This document shows positions 53,921 to 63,843 of a stretch of DNA of 64,000 nt, piece by piece (within the stretch, counting starts at the first letter, position 1; each line of letters starts with the position of its first letter). The DNA comes from an uncultured Lachnospiraceae bacterium. GTDB taxonomy: Bacteria > Bacillota > Clostridia > Lachnospirales > Lachnospiraceae. Location: the NCBI GenBank assembly GCA_934339365.1, contig CAKRHW010000001.1, positions 1 to 64,000 on the forward strand. The letters are read 5' to 3'. The notes under the pieces are model-generated. The model was not told the origin of the DNA. It searched no databases and worked only from the letters and a program-made list of their open reading frames with translations. A program made the position numbers and the translations under genes.

Positions 53921-55420
53921 ATGAAAAATAACTTCTCCCGCCAAAGTCATTGTCTCCCTGCGTCTGAATCCTCCTGCCGGTGCACTGACAGACGCATGAC
54001 AAGTGATACCGGAAAACCGATTCAAAATGATACAAGTTCTGTTACGGTTGGTGCAAATGGTCCGGTTTTACTTGAGGATGTACACTTAATCAGTAAACTG
54101 GCTCATTTCGATCGTGAAAGAATTCCGGAAAGAGTCGTACACGCCAAAGGAACCGGTGCTTTTGGTTTCTTTCGTAACTATCAGTCCATGAAATGTTATA
54201 CCAAAGCCGATTTTTTGCAACAGCCTGATCAGATTACCAAAGTATTTGTCCGTTTTTCAACGGTAATCGGTTCAAAGGGTTCTCCCGATACCGCTCGCGA
54301 TCCCAGAGGTTTTGCTGTAAAATTTTATACGAAGGAAGGCATCTATGACATTGTCGGAAATCATATTCCGGTCTTTTTCATCCGGGATGCATTAAAATTC
54401 CCGGATTTAATCCATTCTCTCAAACCGGATCCCACCAATAATCTGAAGGTTCCATGCCGGTTCTGGGATTTTATTTCTAAAACTCCCGAATCCACTCATA
54501 TGCTTTCCTGGTTATACTCGGATTTAGGTACAATCAAAGATTACCGCCATATGGATGGATTTGGTGTAAATACGTATGTCTGGGCAAATGAAAACGGGCA
54601 AAAAAGATACGTGAAATATCATTGGAAAACCATGCAGGGAGTAGAAACACTCACACGTAAAGAAGCTTTAAAATTAGCTGGTGAAAGTCCTGATATTGCA
54701 TCTGATTTACTTTCCCATGCAATTTCAGCAAGAGATTTTCCACGTTATGAATTATGCGTTCAGCTGATGGATCCTATGCAGGCAGATTCCCTCGATTTTG
54801 ATCCTCTTGATGATACCAAAATCTGGCCTGAAGATAAATTTCCTCTTTACAAAATCGGTATGATGACTTTAAACCAGAATCCGGATAACTTCTTTGCACA
54901 GGTAGAACAATCTGCATTCTGCCCTGCAAATCTAGTACCGGGTATTGAATTATCCGCTGATAAAATGTTACAGGGACGTTCTTTTTCGTATCACGATACT
55001 CAGCGTTATCGTATTGGAAGTAATTTTTTACAGCTTCCGGTAAACCGCTCGATTTCACCAATTCATAATAACCAGCAGGACGGTTCCATGTCTTATTATT
55101 ATTCTTCAGAATCAACAAATTATTATCCAAGCAACCATCCAGGCAGTATCTTACCTGGTAACGAAGCTGTAAAAAATCCTTCCTTTGTTCAGGGCTATGT
55201 CAAACCATCTCTCATTCCCAAAGAAGACAATTTCAGTCAGGCAAAAATGCATTACGACAGTCTTTGTGAAACGCAAAAAAATCATCTGGCCGAAAATATT
55301 GCCATTGAACTTTGCATGTGTCAGTCTGATGTGATAAATAAAGTGCTTTCTAATATTTACTGTGCTTCTCCAGAATGGGCCGGTAAAATTAGAAACAATA
55401 TGAAAAAATCCAGGTTTTAA
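53921..55420 (+). CDS. Haem catalase
   Basis: A monofunctional haem catalase of 499 residues. The active-site histidine lies in FDRERIPERVVHAKGTGAFG, the catalytic asparagine in DIVGNHIPVFFIRDALKFPD, and the haem-ligand tyrosine in RSFSYHDTQRYRIGSNFLQL. It decomposes hydrogen peroxide in the cytoplasm. ATG at 53921 has AGGTG close upstream; the probable -10 box TATAAT (53896-53901) leaves only a short leader, so earlier in-frame starts are unlikely. The first 25 residues are Cys/Ser-rich and not conserved in catalases; the core begins near MTSDTGKPI. No clear PerR box was found. Confidence 0.93.
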   Translation: MKNNFSRQSHCLPASESSCRCTDRRMTSDTGKPIQNDTSSVTVGANGPVLLEDVHLISKLAHFDRERIPERVVHAKGTGAFGFFRNYQSMKCYTKADFLQQPDQITKVFVRFSTVIGSKGSPDTARDPRGFAVKFYTKEGIYDIVGNHIPVFFIRDALKFPDLIHSLKPDPTNNLKVPCRFWDFISKTPESTHMLSWLYSDLGTIKDYRHMDGFGVNTYVWANENGQKRYVKYHWKTMQGVETLTRKEALKLAGESPDIASDLLSHAISARDFPRYELCVQLMDPMQADSLDFDPLDDTKIWPEDKFPLYKIGMMTLNQNPDNFFAQVEQSAFCPANLVPGIELSADKMLQGRSFSYHDTQRYRIGSNFLQLPVNRSISPIHNNQQDGSMSYYYSSESTNYYPSNHPGSILPGNEAVKNPSFVQGYVKPSLIPKEDNFSQAKMHYDSLCETQKNHLAENIAIELCMCQSDVINKVLSNIYCASPEWAGKIRNNMKKSRF

Positions 55421-55441
55421 CTTGTAAATATAGATTTTTCC

Positions 55442-55470
55442 TTGCGTTTTCCCAGAAAAAATAATATACT
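55442..55470 (+). promoter_or_regulatory. Predicted promoter of the amino-acid:cation symporter
   Basis: TTGCGT (55442-55447), 17-base spacer, TATACT (55465-55470). An ATACT/AGTAT mini-hairpin covers the -10 box. Confidence 0.6.
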
Positions 55471-55551
55471 TTTTAGTATTGTTGCATTTTTTATTTTATT
55501 AAAATTTTGTTACAAAAATCTCAAAAATACCAAAGAATGGAGAAATACTTT

Positions 55552-56961
55552 ATGGACACAATCAATGATTTTTTAACCAGAATAAATCATCTTGTATGGG
55601 GCGTTCCCCTCACGTTATTTATTTTGATTGTTGGAATTTCTTTAACGATTCGTTTAAAAGGAATCCAACTGCGCAAGTTACCTCTTGCTTTAAAATACAT
55701 GGTAAAAAATGAAGAAAACGGTACTGGAGAAGTTTCTTCTTTTGCAGCTCTTTGTACTGCACTTTCTGCTACCATCGGTACCGGTAATATTGTAGGTGTT
55801 GCTACATGTATCGGAATCTTAGCCGGAGGCCCTGGTGCTCTGTTCTGGATGCTTGTTGCTGCCTTTTTTGGAATGGCAACCAAATACGCAGAAGGTTTTC
55901 TTGCAATTAAATATCGAACGGTTCACCCGGATGGCCACGTTCTCGGAGGACCTTTTTATTATATTGAACATGGAATGGGTGTAAAATGGAAATGGCTTGC
56001 TAAAATTTTTGCTTTCTTTGGTTCCTGTGTTGCACTTCTTGGTATTGGAACTTTTTCACAGGTAAACGGAATTTCCTCTGCCATTCAGGGATTTTTTGAT
56101 CCTGAGAAAAAACATACGGTATCTATTTTATCGATGGACTATTCCATTGCAGTTGTGATTTCTGCTATTGTCATTACTATTTGTGTTGCACTTGTTATTT
56201 TAGGTGGAATCAAAAGAATTTCTAGTGTATCAGAAGTTGTTGTTCCATTTATGGCTATTTTATATATTGCAACTGTTTTTATTTTAGTCATTACAAATAT
56301 AAAACTACTTCCAGGAGCAGTCAAAGAAATCCTTTACGGTGCTTTCGGTCTGCGCCCGATTGCCGGAGGTGTTCTCGCCTCGATTATGATGTCTATGAAA
56401 AATGGTATCTCAAGAGGAATTTTTTCTAATGAAGCCGGACTTGGTTCTGCTCCGATTGCAGCAGCTGCTGCCCAGACAAAAGAACCGGTCAGACAGGGAC
56501 TTGTCTCAATGACCGGAACTTTTATCGATACCATTGTAATCTGCACGATGACAGGATTATCCATTGTTATGATGGGATCCTGGAAAGATCAGACCCTTGA
56601 AGGAGTTCAGGTTACAACCGATGCTTTCCAAAAAGGACTTTCTTTTCTGCCATCTAATGTAGTAGCCTTAATTTTAATGCTTTGTCTGGTCTTTTTTGCA
56701 TTTACAACCATCTTAGGCTGGAACTATTATGGAGAACGTTGTATTGAATATTTAGTAAACGGGAACCAGAAAATTGTTCTTTTCTACCGCTGGCTTTATA
56801 TTGCCGCTGTATTTATTGGTCCATATATGACTGTGTCTGCTGTATGGACCATTGCAGATATCTTTAATGGTTTAATGGCAATACCAAACTTAATCGCAAT
56901 CATTGCATTACGGAAAGTCATTTCAAAAGATACAAAAGACTATTTTAAGCGAATCCGATGA
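55552..56961 (+). CDS. Alanine/glycine:cation symporter (AGCS family)
   Basis: A 469-residue sodium- or proton-coupled amino acid importer with about ten membrane helices. Family motifs: TALSATIGTGNIVGVATCIG, GPGALFWMLVAAFFGMATKY, GGPFYYIEHGMG, and NGISRGIFSNEAGLGSAPIA. The ATG at 55552 follows GGAG by nine bases; earlier start-like codons (TTG at 55507) have no site. Its last 22 bases overlap the convergent thiD gene. Substrate is presumably alanine or glycine. Confidence 0.93.
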   Translation: MDTINDFLTRINHLVWGVPLTLFILIVGISLTIRLKGIQLRKLPLALKYMVKNEENGTGEVSSFAALCTALSATIGTGNIVGVATCIGILAGGPGALFWMLVAAFFGMATKYAEGFLAIKYRTVHPDGHVLGGPFYYIEHGMGVKWKWLAKIFAFFGSCVALLGIGTFSQVNGISSAIQGFFDPEKKHTVSILSMDYSIAVVISAIVITICVALVILGGIKRISSVSEVVVPFMAILYIATVFILVITNIKLLPGAVKEILYGAFGLRPIAGGVLASIMMSMKNGISRGIFSNEAGLGSAPIAAAAAQTKEPVRQGLVSMTGTFIDTIVICTMTGLSIVMMGSWKDQTLEGVQVTTDAFQKGLSFLPSNVVALILMLCLVFFAFTTILGWNYYGERCIEYLVNGNQKIVLFYRWLYIAAVFIGPYMTVSAVWTIADIFNGLMAIPNLIAIIALRKVISKDTKDYFKRIR

Positions 56962-57728
56962 TCTATCGGACCATTGCCATTTCCAATGTCTAAACCGGCC
57001 TCTAGTGCCTGCGTCAGATATTCTTTGGCATGTTCTATCGCTTCAGTAAGACTGGCACCCTTTGCAAGATTCGATGCAATTGCACTTGAAAGGGTGCAAC
57101 CGGTTCCATGGGTATTAGATGTTTTAATTCTTTTCCCATGGAACCATTTTTTTTGCCCGTCAAATAACAAATCATTTGCATCTTCTACACTATGTCCGCC
57201 TTTTAATAAAACTGCGCAGCCATATTTTTCATAAATTATTTCTGCTGCTTCCTCCATATGCTCTTCTTTCGTGATAACCAGATTCGTCAGCACCTGTGCT
57301 TCCGGAATATTAGGAGTAAGAACCGTTGCAATCGGAAATAAAAATTGCTCTAATGCTTCTATTGCATCCTCTGGTATTAATTTAGAACCACTCGTAGAAA
57401 CCATGACCGGATCTACAACAATATTTTTTGCATGAAATTGCTGTAAGACTTTTGCAATCGTAATAATATTTTCTTTTCCTCCAACCATTCCAATCTTAAC
57501 TGCATCTGGCACAATATCTGTAAATACACTTTCTAACTGTTGTTTTACAAATTCTGCATCAACATCAAAAATTGCAGACACTCCCATTGTATTTTGTGCG
57601 GTCAAAGCGGTAATTACACTCATTCCATATACTTCATTCGCAATCATCGTTTTTAAATCAGCCTGAATACCGGCGCCTCCGCTACAATCACTTCCTGCAA
57701 TTGTTAATGCTTTATAACACTGATTCAT
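56940..57728 (-). CDS. thiD: Hydroxymethylpyrimidine/phosphomethylpyrimidine kinase
   Basis: Phosphorylates HMP and HMP-P in thiamine synthesis or salvage. The 262-residue ribokinase-fold protein begins with ALTIAGSDCSGGAGIQADLK and has VVDPVMVSTSG, LTPNIPEAQVL, VLLKGGH and the anion hole NTHGTGCTLSSAIASNLAKG. AGAAGGAA precedes the ATG. No other thi genes are in the window and no TPP riboswitch precedes it. Its 3' end overlaps the convergent symporter gene by 22 bases. Confidence 0.95.
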   Translation of the reverse strand: MNQCYKALTIAGSDCSGGAGIQADLKTMIANEVYGMSVITALTAQNTMGVSAIFDVDAEFVKQQLESVFTDIVPDAVKIGMVGGKENIITIAKVLQQFHAKNIVVDPVMVSTSGSKLIPEDAIEALEQFLFPIATVLTPNIPEAQVLTNLVITKEEHMEEAAEIIYEKYGCAVLLKGGHSVEDANDLLFDGQKKWFHGKRIKTSNTHGTGCTLSSAIASNLAKGASLTEAIEHAKEYLTQALEAGLDIGNGNGPIDHRIRLK

Positions 57729-57778
57729 ATCATTTCCTTCTTTCTTCTATTCATTTTAATCTATTATTATATGAAAAA

Positions 57779-57815
57779 GAAGAATCCAATGATATTTCTA
57801 TCCTTGAATTCTTCC
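57779..57815 (-). terminator. Probable terminator after the rRNA methyltransferase gene
   Basis: Minus-strand GAAGAATTC/GGATTCTTC stem with an 18-base loop and a TTTTTC tail; moderate strength. Confidence 0.55.
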
Positions 57816-57884
57816 TATATTTTAACTTATTTTTCTTTTTTTATCAAATGAATTTCCCTGGAGTTTTCTGCAATTGCTGCATTC

Positions 57885-59084
57885 TTATCTCGTTTCATAT
57901 ACCTGGAAAATATAAAACTTTAAATAATAACTTTCATCTGCTTCCCAAAGGATTGGGTGATCTGGTGCCTGTGTACGGTATTCCACCTGACGCAGACGTT
58001 TGTGCACATTAGAAGCTGCCTGATGAATGGTTTTGGTAAATAACTCATAATCCATAAAATGCGAACAGCTGCATGTAGCTAAAAAGCCTCCATCTTTTAA
58101 AAGTTTCATTGCTCTTAAGTTAATTTCACGATATCCTTTTACTGCATTTTTGATTGAACTTCTTGATTTTGTAAAAGCAGGCGGATCTAAAATTATGACA
58201 TCGTACTTTTCACCTTTTTCTTCTAATTTTGGCAATAGTTCAAAAACATCTTCACACTGAAAAGTTACAACATCTTCAAGCTGATTCAGGGCAGCATTTT
58301 CCTGTGCCTGATTGACAGCAAGCTGCGATGCATCCACTCCTAAGACCTGTTTTGCTCCTGCAATTCCTGCATTCAACGCAAAAGATCCGGTATGCGTAAA
58401 GCAATCTAAGACTTTCGCATTTTTACAAAGTTTTTGAATGGCAAGGCGATTGTATTTTTGATCTAAGAAGAATCCTGTCTTCTGACCCTCTTTGACATCT
58501 ACTATATATTTTACTCCATTTTCCGTAATCGGAACCTTTGTGTCAAATTCCTCTCCTATAAATCCCTTCGTCCTTTCCATTCCTTCTTTTAGACGGACTT
58601 TTCCATCACTTCGTTCATATACACCACGAATATGAATTCCATCTTCAGCTAGTATTTCTTTCAAATCTTCTATTATCTCTAATTTGAATCGATCAATTCC
58701 TAATGCCATAGATTCTACAACCAGTACATCTTCAAACTTATCGATGACAATTCCCGGAAGAAAATCTGCTTCTGCAAATATCACACGACAGCTTGAAATA
58801 TCTGTTACATGTTTGCGATATTCCCATGCATCACGTACCCGCTTTTTTATCAGATCATGATCAATTTCTACATCTGGCTTTCTTGTCATCATACGAATCA
58901 TAATTTTTGAACGACGGTTGATAAAACCTCTTCCCATCGGGTATCCATCAAAATCATGCACTTCTACAATATCGCCATCTTCAAAAGCCCCTGTAATAAC
59001 ATCTATTTCATTATCGAAAATCCATGCACCACCGGCTTTGATGGTTCGCCCTTCTCCTTTTTTTAAGGTAACAATTGCACTCAT
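57885..59084 (-). CDS. Class I SAM-dependent rRNA methyltransferase, RlmI-like
   Basis: A 399-residue cytosine-C5 rRNA methyltransferase. A PUA domain (about residues 1-75: IKAGGAWIFDNEI, GRGFINRRSKIMIRM) leads into an RNA-binding middle part and a Rossmann catalytic domain: VLDCFTHTGSFALNAGIAGA (SAM site), VLGVDAS, VIILDPPAFTKS (motif IV) and the cysteine segment ATCSCSHF. The order matches RlmI (23S rRNA m5C1962), but the position is unproven in Clostridia. GGAGG precedes the ATG. It follows the exporter pair by 25 bases and may share their transcript. Confidence 0.9.
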   Translation of the reverse strand: MSAIVTLKKGEGRTIKAGGAWIFDNEIDVITGAFEDGDIVEVHDFDGYPMGRGFINRRSKIMIRMMTRKPDVEIDHDLIKKRVRDAWEYRKHVTDISSCRVIFAEADFLPGIVIDKFEDVLVVESMALGIDRFKLEIIEDLKEILAEDGIHIRGVYERSDGKVRLKEGMERTKGFIGEEFDTKVPITENGVKYIVDVKEGQKTGFFLDQKYNRLAIQKLCKNAKVLDCFTHTGSFALNAGIAGAKQVLGVDASQLAVNQAQENAALNQLEDVVTFQCEDVFELLPKLEEKGEKYDVIILDPPAFTKSRSSIKNAVKGYREINLRAMKLLKDGGFLATCSCSHFMDYELFTKTIHQAASNVHKRLRQVEYRTQAPDHPILWEADESYYLKFYIFQVYETR

Positions 59085-59109
59085 TTCATTATCCTCCGCT
59101 TATCTGTTT

Positions 59110-60954
59110 TTATTTTGCAAACTGTGAATTATACAAATCTGCATAGAATCCATTTTTCTGTAATAACTGTTCATGATTTCCCTGTTCCACAATATCTCCA
59201 TCCTTCATAACAAGAATCATATCTGCATCCCGGATAGTCGATAATCTGTGTGCAATCACAAAGCTTGTTCTGCCCTTCATCAGATTATCCATTGCCTTTT
59301 GAATCTGTATCTCTGTTCTGGTATCTACAGAAGAAGTTGCTTCATCTAAGATTAACACTTTATTATCCGCAAGGATTGCTCTTGCAATCGTAAGTAACTG
59401 CTTCTGTCCCTGTGAAATATTGCTTGCTTCTTCATTTAATTCCATCTGGTATCCACCTGGCAATGTTTCAATAAAATGATGTGCATAGGCCGCTTTTGCT
59501 GCTGCAATTACTTCTTCATCTGTCGCATCTAACCGTCCATAGCGGATGTTTTCCATAATGGTTCCTTTAAACAACCAGGTATCCTGTAAAACCATACCAA
59601 AAGCATCTCTTAATTCTCTTCGGTTGTATTCTCTCAAATCATGTCCATCTAATCGGATACTTCCACTATTTACATCATAAAACCGCATTAATAATTTTAC
59701 CATTGTAGTTTTTCCGGCACCGGTTGGTCCTACAATTGCAACCTTTTGTCCCTGTGAAACCTTCGCACTGAAGTCATTAATAATAATCTGATCTGGACAA
59801 TATCCGAAATGTACATGTGAAAATTCTACATTTCCTTTAATTCCTTCAACCGAAACCGCATTTTCTACTACCTGATCTTCTTCCTCTTCTTCAAGGAACT
59901 CAAAGACTCTTTCTGATGCAGCTGTCATAGACTGTACCTGGTTAATTACCTGTGCCATCTGCTGAATTGGCTGTGTAAAGTTTTTCACATATTGAATAAA
60001 TGCCTGGATATCACCTACCTTAATTGTATTATTCATTACAAGAAAGGCACCTGAAATCGCAACGCCCACATATCCTAAATTACCAACAAACATCATAAAT
60101 GGCTGCATTAATCCTGATAAAAACTGAGATTTCCATGCAGACCGGTAAAGAATCTCATTGGTTGATTTAAAGTCTTTAATTGTTGTTTCTTCTTTATTAA
60201 ATGCTTTTATTACTAAATGTCCACCATAAGTCTCTTCTATCTGTCCATTGATATGTCCTAAATATTCCTGTTGTGTACGGAAATATTTCTGTGAATGTTT
60301 CGCAACAAATGACACAAGGAAAATAGAAATCGGAAGAATGACAAGTGTAATTAATGTCATCAGTGGCGATATCGTAAGCATCATAACCAATACACCAATC
60401 ATAGTAGAAAGTGATGTAATAATCTGCGTAACACTCTGGTTTAATCCCATGCCTAAGGTATCTACATCATTTGTAATTCTTGAAAGAACTTCTCCATATG
60501 TTCTGCTTTCAAAATATTTCATTGGCATGCGATTAATTTTCTCAGAAATTTCTTTTCGCATACGATAACAGATTTTTTGCGTTACACCTGTCATAATCCA
60601 GCCCTGAATAAAATTGAAAACTGTACTTAACAGGTATAATCCTAATGTAAATAATAAAATCCTGGCAATATAAGAAAAATCAATTCCACCGGTTCTTGCA
60701 ATTTTTCTCATCAGACCTTCTGCTAATGCAGTTGTTGCCTTACCCATTACTTTCGGTCCGATAACAGAAAATACAGTAGCTACAACAGCCATAATAAAAA
60801 CAATAAAAACTGCTATTTTATATTTTCCAATATATGCAAGTAACTTTTTCATTGAGCCTTTAAAATCTTTTGCTTTCTCTCCCGGAGCCATTCCTGCTCC
60901 CGGTCCACGCATTGGTCTTCTTGCAGGCCGGTTCATCGTCTTATTCTCTTCCAT
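59110..60954 (-). CDS. ABC exporter subunit with intact catalytic site
   Basis: A 614-residue membrane-ATPase fusion, second subunit of a heterodimeric exporter. After a Pro/Arg-rich N-terminus come six membrane helices (about 30-330) and an ATPase: Walker A GPTGAGKTT, Q-loop FGMVLQDTWLF, atypical signature NISQGQKQL, Walker B VLILDEATSSVD with catalytic Glu, and switch His in VIAHRLSTI. The partner subunit lies three bases upstream. Part of marR-ABC-ABC, a common Clostridia multidrug or lipid exporter arrangement. Confidence 0.92.
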   Translation of the reverse strand: MEENKTMNRPARRPMRGPGAGMAPGEKAKDFKGSMKKLLAYIGKYKIAVFIVFIMAVVATVFSVIGPKVMGKATTALAEGLMRKIARTGGIDFSYIARILLFTLGLYLLSTVFNFIQGWIMTGVTQKICYRMRKEISEKINRMPMKYFESRTYGEVLSRITNDVDTLGMGLNQSVTQIITSLSTMIGVLVMMLTISPLMTLITLVILPISIFLVSFVAKHSQKYFRTQQEYLGHINGQIEETYGGHLVIKAFNKEETTIKDFKSTNEILYRSAWKSQFLSGLMQPFMMFVGNLGYVGVAISGAFLVMNNTIKVGDIQAFIQYVKNFTQPIQQMAQVINQVQSMTAASERVFEFLEEEEEDQVVENAVSVEGIKGNVEFSHVHFGYCPDQIIINDFSAKVSQGQKVAIVGPTGAGKTTMVKLLMRFYDVNSGSIRLDGHDLREYNRRELRDAFGMVLQDTWLFKGTIMENIRYGRLDATDEEVIAAAKAAYAHHFIETLPGGYQMELNEEASNISQGQKQLLTIARAILADNKVLILDEATSSVDTRTEIQIQKAMDNLMKGRTSFVIAHRLSTIRDADMILVMKDGDIVEQGNHEQLLQKNGFYADLYNSQFAK

Positions 60955-60957
60955 CGT

Positions 60958-63279
60958 CTATTCCTCCTTTCCGCTTTCTAAACCTAATTCCTTATCTGAT
61001 AATTGTGATTTTGCAATCTGCAAATATACCGGACAATTCTTTAATAGTTCCTGATGTGTACCGATTCCTGCTATTTTTCCTTCCTCTAATACAAGAATCT
61101 GGTCTGCATGCATAATCGTACTGATACGCTGTGCAACAATAATGACACTGCTGTTTTTCGTTTTCTTCTCTAATTCTTTTCGAAGAATTGCATCTGTCTT
61201 CATATCCAGTGCAGAAAAACTGTCATCAAATACATACACTGCCGGATTTTTTACAATTGCCCTTGCAATCGCAAGTCTCTGTTTCTGACCTCCGGAAACA
61301 TTGCTTCCTCCCTGTGCAATCGAACTTTGATACTTATCTTTTTTCTCTTCAATAAATTCAGATGCCTGCGCAATCTGTGCTGCCTCTTCTATCTGTGCCT
61401 GCGTTGCATCTTCTTTTCCAAATTTCAGGTTGGATTCAATGGTTCCTGAGAATAATACTCCCTTTTGTGGAACGTATCCAATGGACTCTCTCAAATCTTT
61501 TAAGGAAAGATCCCGGATATCTGTTCCATCTAAGGTAATCTGTCCCTCTGTCACATCATAAAATCTTGGAATCAGCTGTACTAATGTGGATTTTCCACAT
61601 CCCGTACTTCCAATAATTGCTGTCGTCTGACCTGGTTTTGCTGTGAAATTAATATTTTCTAAGGCATAACCATCTGATTTTGGATATTTGAAATTAACAT
61701 TTCTGAACTCTACAATTCCAGATGTTTTTCCCGTATGTTCTTCTAACTGTTCCTTTTCTTTAATTATTGTCTCTGTACGTAACACTTCATCAATACGGTC
61801 CGCAGCAACACCTGCTCTTGGAAGCATAATCGAAAGCATCGTAAGCATCAAAAATGACATAACAATCATCATGGAATAAGTAATAAATGCTGTCATCGAA
61901 CCTACCTGAAGAGTACCTCCATCAATTCTGTGTGCGCCTACCCACACAATCAATAAGGTAATTCCATACATAATCATCATCATACCAGGCATCATAAATG
62001 TCATGACACGATTTGTAAATAACTGTGTTCTGGTCAATTCTTTATTTGCGCCATCGAATCGTTTTTCTTCTGTTTTTTCACGTCCAAAAGCACGAATAAC
62101 CGATAAACCGGTAAGAATTTCTCTTGAAATAAGATTGACTTTATCAACAAGTTTCTGCATAATCTTAAACTTCGGCATTGCAAATCCCATCAATACTCCA
62201 ACAAAGCCTAAAATAACTAATACTGCACATACAATAATCCAGCCCATTCCGGCTCCTGTGTGAATTACTTTGATAATTCCTCCAATTCCAATGATTGGTG
62301 CATATAAAATAATTCGAATCATCATGGTTGTTGCAAGTTGTACCTGCTGAATGTCATTCGTACTTCGTGTAATCAGTGATGCAGTGGAAAATTGATTAAT
62401 CTCAGAATTCGAAAATCCGACAACTTTTTCGAATACACGATTTCTAAGAGTTTTACCAATTCCGGCTCCGATTCTGGCAGCAAAGTATCCGACTCCGATT
62501 GCCATGATCAGCATAATAAGAGCCATCACTAACATCTTTGCACCTTCTGTCCACAAATAACTTTTTTGTCTTTTCTCAATATCTACTCCGGCCTTTTTAT
62601 CACAGTCTAAAGCAAATTTTGCACCCATTGCTGACAATGTAGAAGATCCAACCTCATCAAGCTTTTCTTCCATCTCTTTTCTCGTCTGATTCATCGATTC
62701 CTGTGTCGCTTTTCCTGATGCAATCATTTCTGCCATCATAGGTCTCATGTCGACATAGACTGACTCTTTTCCATTTTCGTCTTCAGCTTTAAACGTAGAA
62801 AGCTTCGTCTGCATCATTTGTTCGATTTCTTCTAGCGACATCTGATCAATCTTTTCAGCCTGTGCTTTTGTCTGCTCATTCTGTTCAAACTGTTTCTTCA
62901 CCATTTCTTTAAACTGTGATTCTTCAAGATTTCCTAACTGATATACTAATAAAATCGGTGTAAATAACTCATCATCTGAGTTATCTAATTCTTTTTCTTT
63001 TAAATCTTTTCTTTCATAAAGATCCTCTTTTTTATCAAAGGAATCCTTCCACTCTTTCTTTTCCGATTCATTCATATACAATTGAGCATATTCATAATCC
63101 TCTTTTGTAATCTTTTGTGGAATGCTGTGTTTCACTCCCTTATTCTGTATTCCGACATCAATAATATCTGATGTATACTGTGGTAATGACAGATCACAAT
63201 ATGCCTGCACACACAACAGTGCAATAATCAATACCATCATGTACCAGTATGGAGCTAAATTTGCAAATATTTTCTTCAT
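60958..63279 (-). CDS. ABC exporter subunit with degenerate catalytic site and large external insertion
   Basis: A 773-residue exporter subunit. Between the first and second membrane helices (about residues 45-235) is a hydrophilic, mostly helical insertion, predicted outside the cell. The ATPase has Walker A GSTGCGKST and signature NVSGGQKQR, but Walker B is VYVFDDSFSALD (Asp for Glu) and the switch residue is Gln (VIIVAQRISTI), so this half carries a non-hydrolytic site, as in TM287/288-type heterodimers. Start: ATG at 63279 is preferred over GTG four codons earlier, which adjoins AAGGAAGT. Preceded by marR, followed by the partner subunit. Confidence 0.9.
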   Translation of the reverse strand: MKKIFANLAPYWYMMVLIIALLCVQAYCDLSLPQYTSDIIDVGIQNKGVKHSIPQKITKEDYEYAQLYMNESEKKEWKDSFDKKEDLYERKDLKEKELDNSDDELFTPILLVYQLGNLEESQFKEMVKKQFEQNEQTKAQAEKIDQMSLEEIEQMMQTKLSTFKAEDENGKESVYVDMRPMMAEMIASGKATQESMNQTRKEMEEKLDEVGSSTLSAMGAKFALDCDKKAGVDIEKRQKSYLWTEGAKMLVMALIMLIMAIGVGYFAARIGAGIGKTLRNRVFEKVVGFSNSEINQFSTASLITRSTNDIQQVQLATTMMIRIILYAPIIGIGGIIKVIHTGAGMGWIIVCAVLVILGFVGVLMGFAMPKFKIMQKLVDKVNLISREILTGLSVIRAFGREKTEEKRFDGANKELTRTQLFTNRVMTFMMPGMMMIMYGITLLIVWVGAHRIDGGTLQVGSMTAFITYSMMIVMSFLMLTMLSIMLPRAGVAADRIDEVLRTETIIKEKEQLEEHTGKTSGIVEFRNVNFKYPKSDGYALENINFTAKPGQTTAIIGSTGCGKSTLVQLIPRFYDVTEGQITLDGTDIRDLSLKDLRESIGYVPQKGVLFSGTIESNLKFGKEDATQAQIEEAAQIAQASEFIEEKKDKYQSSIAQGGSNVSGGQKQRLAIARAIVKNPAVYVFDDSFSALDMKTDAILRKELEKKTKNSSVIIVAQRISTIMHADQILVLEEGKIAGIGTHQELLKNCPVYLQIAKSQLSDKELGLESGKEE

Positions 63280-63302
63280 GTAACTGCACACTTCCTTTCC
63301 TT

Positions 63303-63743
63303 CTAGTCTCTTTCTTCTGTTGTTTTACTCTTTAAAAACTCCACAACTCTCTTCATAATCCGTATCATTTCGGCTGCATCTTTCTCACCTAAAAAAGTAA
63401 TCAACGCTTCCTGCCTTTTACATAATTCTTTCTTCTTTTTACAAGCTAAATCCTGTCCCTGTTCCGTTAACGAAACTAATACTTTTCTCTTATCTGCAGG
63501 ATCATGTTCTCGACATATAAGCCCCTTTTTTTCCAGGCACTTCAAGATATCCGCCACACGTCCTGATCCGATATTTAAAACATCTTTTATTTCCCCGGGT
63601 GTTACATTTTTCCCTTCAAAATAAAGATAATGCATAACTCCAATTTCCCCTTTTACTTCTTCTGGAAATGGTTTCCTTGGCGAAAACTGATGCATTTGTT
63701 TAAATACCTCTAAATATTCATCTGTCAGTTCCTGTGCGTTCAT
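63303..63743 (-). CDS. MarR-family transcriptional regulator
   Basis: A 146-residue winged-helix repressor. The DNA-binding part includes LNIGSGRVADILKCLEKKGL and the wing with HDPADKRKVLVSLTEQGQDL. It starts the marR-ABC-ABC operon. A perfect inverted repeat (63818-63836) at the predicted transcription start suits autorepression with release by a substrate of the exporter. GGAGGAAG lies 10-12 bases before the ATG. Confidence 0.9.
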   Translation of the reverse strand: MNAQELTDEYLEVFKQMHQFSPRKPFPEEVKGEIGVMHYLYFEGKNVTPGEIKDVLNIGSGRVADILKCLEKKGLICREHDPADKRKVLVSLTEQGQDLACKKKKELCKRQEALITFLGEKDAAEMIRIMKRVVEFLKSKTTEERD

Positions 63744-63817
63744 CTGTCAGACTTCCTCCTTTCTCTTATCCTGCTTTTTTCTTTCCTTTTTCACAGAAAG
63801 AAAAAACATACAAAAAA

Positions 63818-63836
63818 TATCTCGCACTACGAGATA
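63818..63836. promoter_or_regulatory. Inverted repeat at the marR transcription start, probable MarR operator
   Basis: TATCTCG-N5-CGAGATA, a perfect seven-base inverted repeat that begins about eight bases after the -10 box. On the minus strand it is followed by six T, so it could alternatively be a small terminator. Confidence 0.65.
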
Positions 63837-63843
63837 CTTTCGT

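Noticed and set aside
53822..54025. Small minus-strand frame divergent from the catalase
   Set aside because: It lies inside the catalase start and both promoter regions, with no ribosome binding site or domain.
57729..57884. TPP riboswitch before thiD
   Set aside because: The upstream stretch contains a terminator-like hairpin of the neighbouring gene but none of the conserved THI-box sequences.
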